A stretch of 64,000 nt of DNA, from the NCBI RefSeq assembly GCF_900101455.1, contig NZ_FMZJ01000002.1:372001-436000 (forward strand). Direction: 5' to 3'. Each line of letters opens with the position of its first letter. Within the stretch, counting starts at the first letter, position 1. The translations under genes and the position numbers were made by a program. The DNA comes from Sphingomonas sp. YR710 (GTDB taxonomy: Bacteria; Pseudomonadota; Alphaproteobacteria; Sphingomonadales; Sphingomonadaceae). The notes under the pieces are model-generated. The model did no database searches. It was given only the letters and a program-made list of their open reading frames with translations, and was not told where the DNA came from. Positions 63,435 through 64,000 of this stretch are shown piece after piece.

Positions 63435-64000
63435 ATGGGTGATAGCGTAAAACTGCACGAAAGCTGGAAAGCGCCGCTCGCGGGCGAGTTCGCCAGCCCG
63501 TATATGGCGGCGCTCAGAAATTTCCTGCTGACCGAGAAGGCGGCGGGCAAAAGGATTTTTCCGGCCGGCAGCGAGTGGTTTCGGTCGCTCGATCTGACGC
63601 CGCTGGACAAGGTGCGGGTCGTGATCCTCGGGCAGGACCCTTATCATGGCCCGGGCCAGGCGCATGGCCTGTGCTTCAGCGTGCGCCCCGGCGTGCCGCC
63701 GCCGCCGTCGCTGGTCAACATCTACAAGGAATTGCACAGCGATCTGGGGTTGCCGCGGCCGACGCACGGTTTTCTCGAACATTGGGCGCGCCAGGGCGTG
63801 CTGCTGCTCAATAGCGTGCTGACGGTCGAGCAGAGCCTGGCGGCCTCGCACCGCGACAAGGGGTGGGAACGGTTTACCGATGCGGTGATCGCCGAGATCA
63901 ATCGCAAGGCCGATCCGGTCGTCTTTTTGCTGTGGGGCAGCTATGCGCAGAAGAAGGCCGCGAAGGTCGACAGCATCGATCGCGGCGGCCATCATCTGGT
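63435..64000 (+). CDS. ung: Uracil-DNA glycosylase, 3' end outside window
   Basis: Removes uracil from DNA in base-excision repair. 188 residues are visible, from [11 protein letters not shown]. The water-activating loop [18 protein letters not shown] and [24 protein letters not shown] are family 1 Ung motifs; the final HPSPLS loop lies past the window edge. The last visible residues (GGHHLV) are just before it. ATG 63435. Confidence 0.96.
   Translation, partial: MGDSVKLHESWKAPLAGEFASPYMAALRNFLLTEKAAGKRIFPAGSEWFRSLDLTPLDKVRVVILGQDPYHGPGQAHGLCFSVRPGVPPPPSLVNIYKELHSDLGLPRPTHGFLEHWARQGVLLLNSVLTVEQSLAASHRDKGWERFTDAVIAEINRKADPVVFLLWGSYAQKKAAKVDSIDRGGHHL

Overview
The window is a high-GC alphaproteobacterial chromosome segment. 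A MipZ-type ParA ATPase, a DivK response regulator with a DUF3572 neighbour, a short-form HisG, a PgmG-like hexose-phosphate mutase and an OprO/P-type porin point to Sphingomonadaceae (Sphingomonas or a close relative). This assignment rests on gene content and style; no 16S rRNA gene is present. I see no rRNA, tRNA, CRISPR array, prophage or IS transposase.

Layout. 1-2.2 kb: the 3' part of a secreted S8 serine protease. 2.4-9.4 kb (minus): proton-pumping pyrophosphatase, then a chain read as dps, Mn riboswitch, TMEM165/GDT1 transporter, hisG, hisD, nusB, thiL. 9.6-17.6 kb: rpmG, divK, DUF3572, HAD, RidA, GDPD, GNAT, panC, mipZ, a J-domain protein and the hexose-phosphate mutase. 17.6-25.4 kb: an unusual accessory island in which two AlgX-like SGNH proteins face inward around two tandem sulfotransferase-like/alpha-beta-hydrolase/TPR fusions. 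The two fusions share a 791-bp identical block. 25.5-32.9 kb: Lhr-type helicase, acyl-CoA synthetase, gamma-glutamyltransferase, pyrD. 33.0-39.5 kb: a SUF iron-sulfur operon (Rrf2 regulator, sufB, sufC, sufD, sufS, sufT, sufA) interrupted between sufB and sufC by a DUF559 endonuclease cassette and an AT-rich membrane ORF. 39.6-48.5 kb: isovaleryl-CoA dehydrogenase, a giant GH18-NodB-GT2 polysaccharide enzyme with a GT-C-like membrane partner, and a Pho-boxed pstS followed by a phosphate porin. 48.6-64 kb: threonine aldolase, EamA exporter, epimerase, PepN, an Mla-type MCE lipid transport operon, HAD phosphatase, CHAP protein, dihydroorotase, YgfZ, an orphan secreted protein, DUF72, GFA and the start of ung.

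The strongest novel signals are two. (1) A family of GC-rich palindromes (core CCCCTCCCC-loop-GGGGAGGGG), often in inverted pairs of about 110-160 bp, recurs across the window. One such pair brackets the DUF559 gene as terminal inverted repeats of about 35 bp. The cassette ends with a heavily recoded second copy of the SufB C-terminal peptide. This looks like a mobile unit with an endonuclease and a captured host-gene 3' end, with the empty pairs as possible non-autonomous relatives. (2) The 17.6-25.4 kb island is a paired two-family system with clear carbohydrate- or ester-modifying chemistry, no export signals, gene conversion between the fusions, and loss of a catalytic His in one SGNH paralogue.

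Translational overlaps (ATGA or similar) are common: suf genes, mla genes, mipZ/J-domain, hisD/nusB, ltaE/EamA, DUF3572/HAD. Several starts are GTG or TTG, and I chose those from family alignment and Shine-Dalgarno position.
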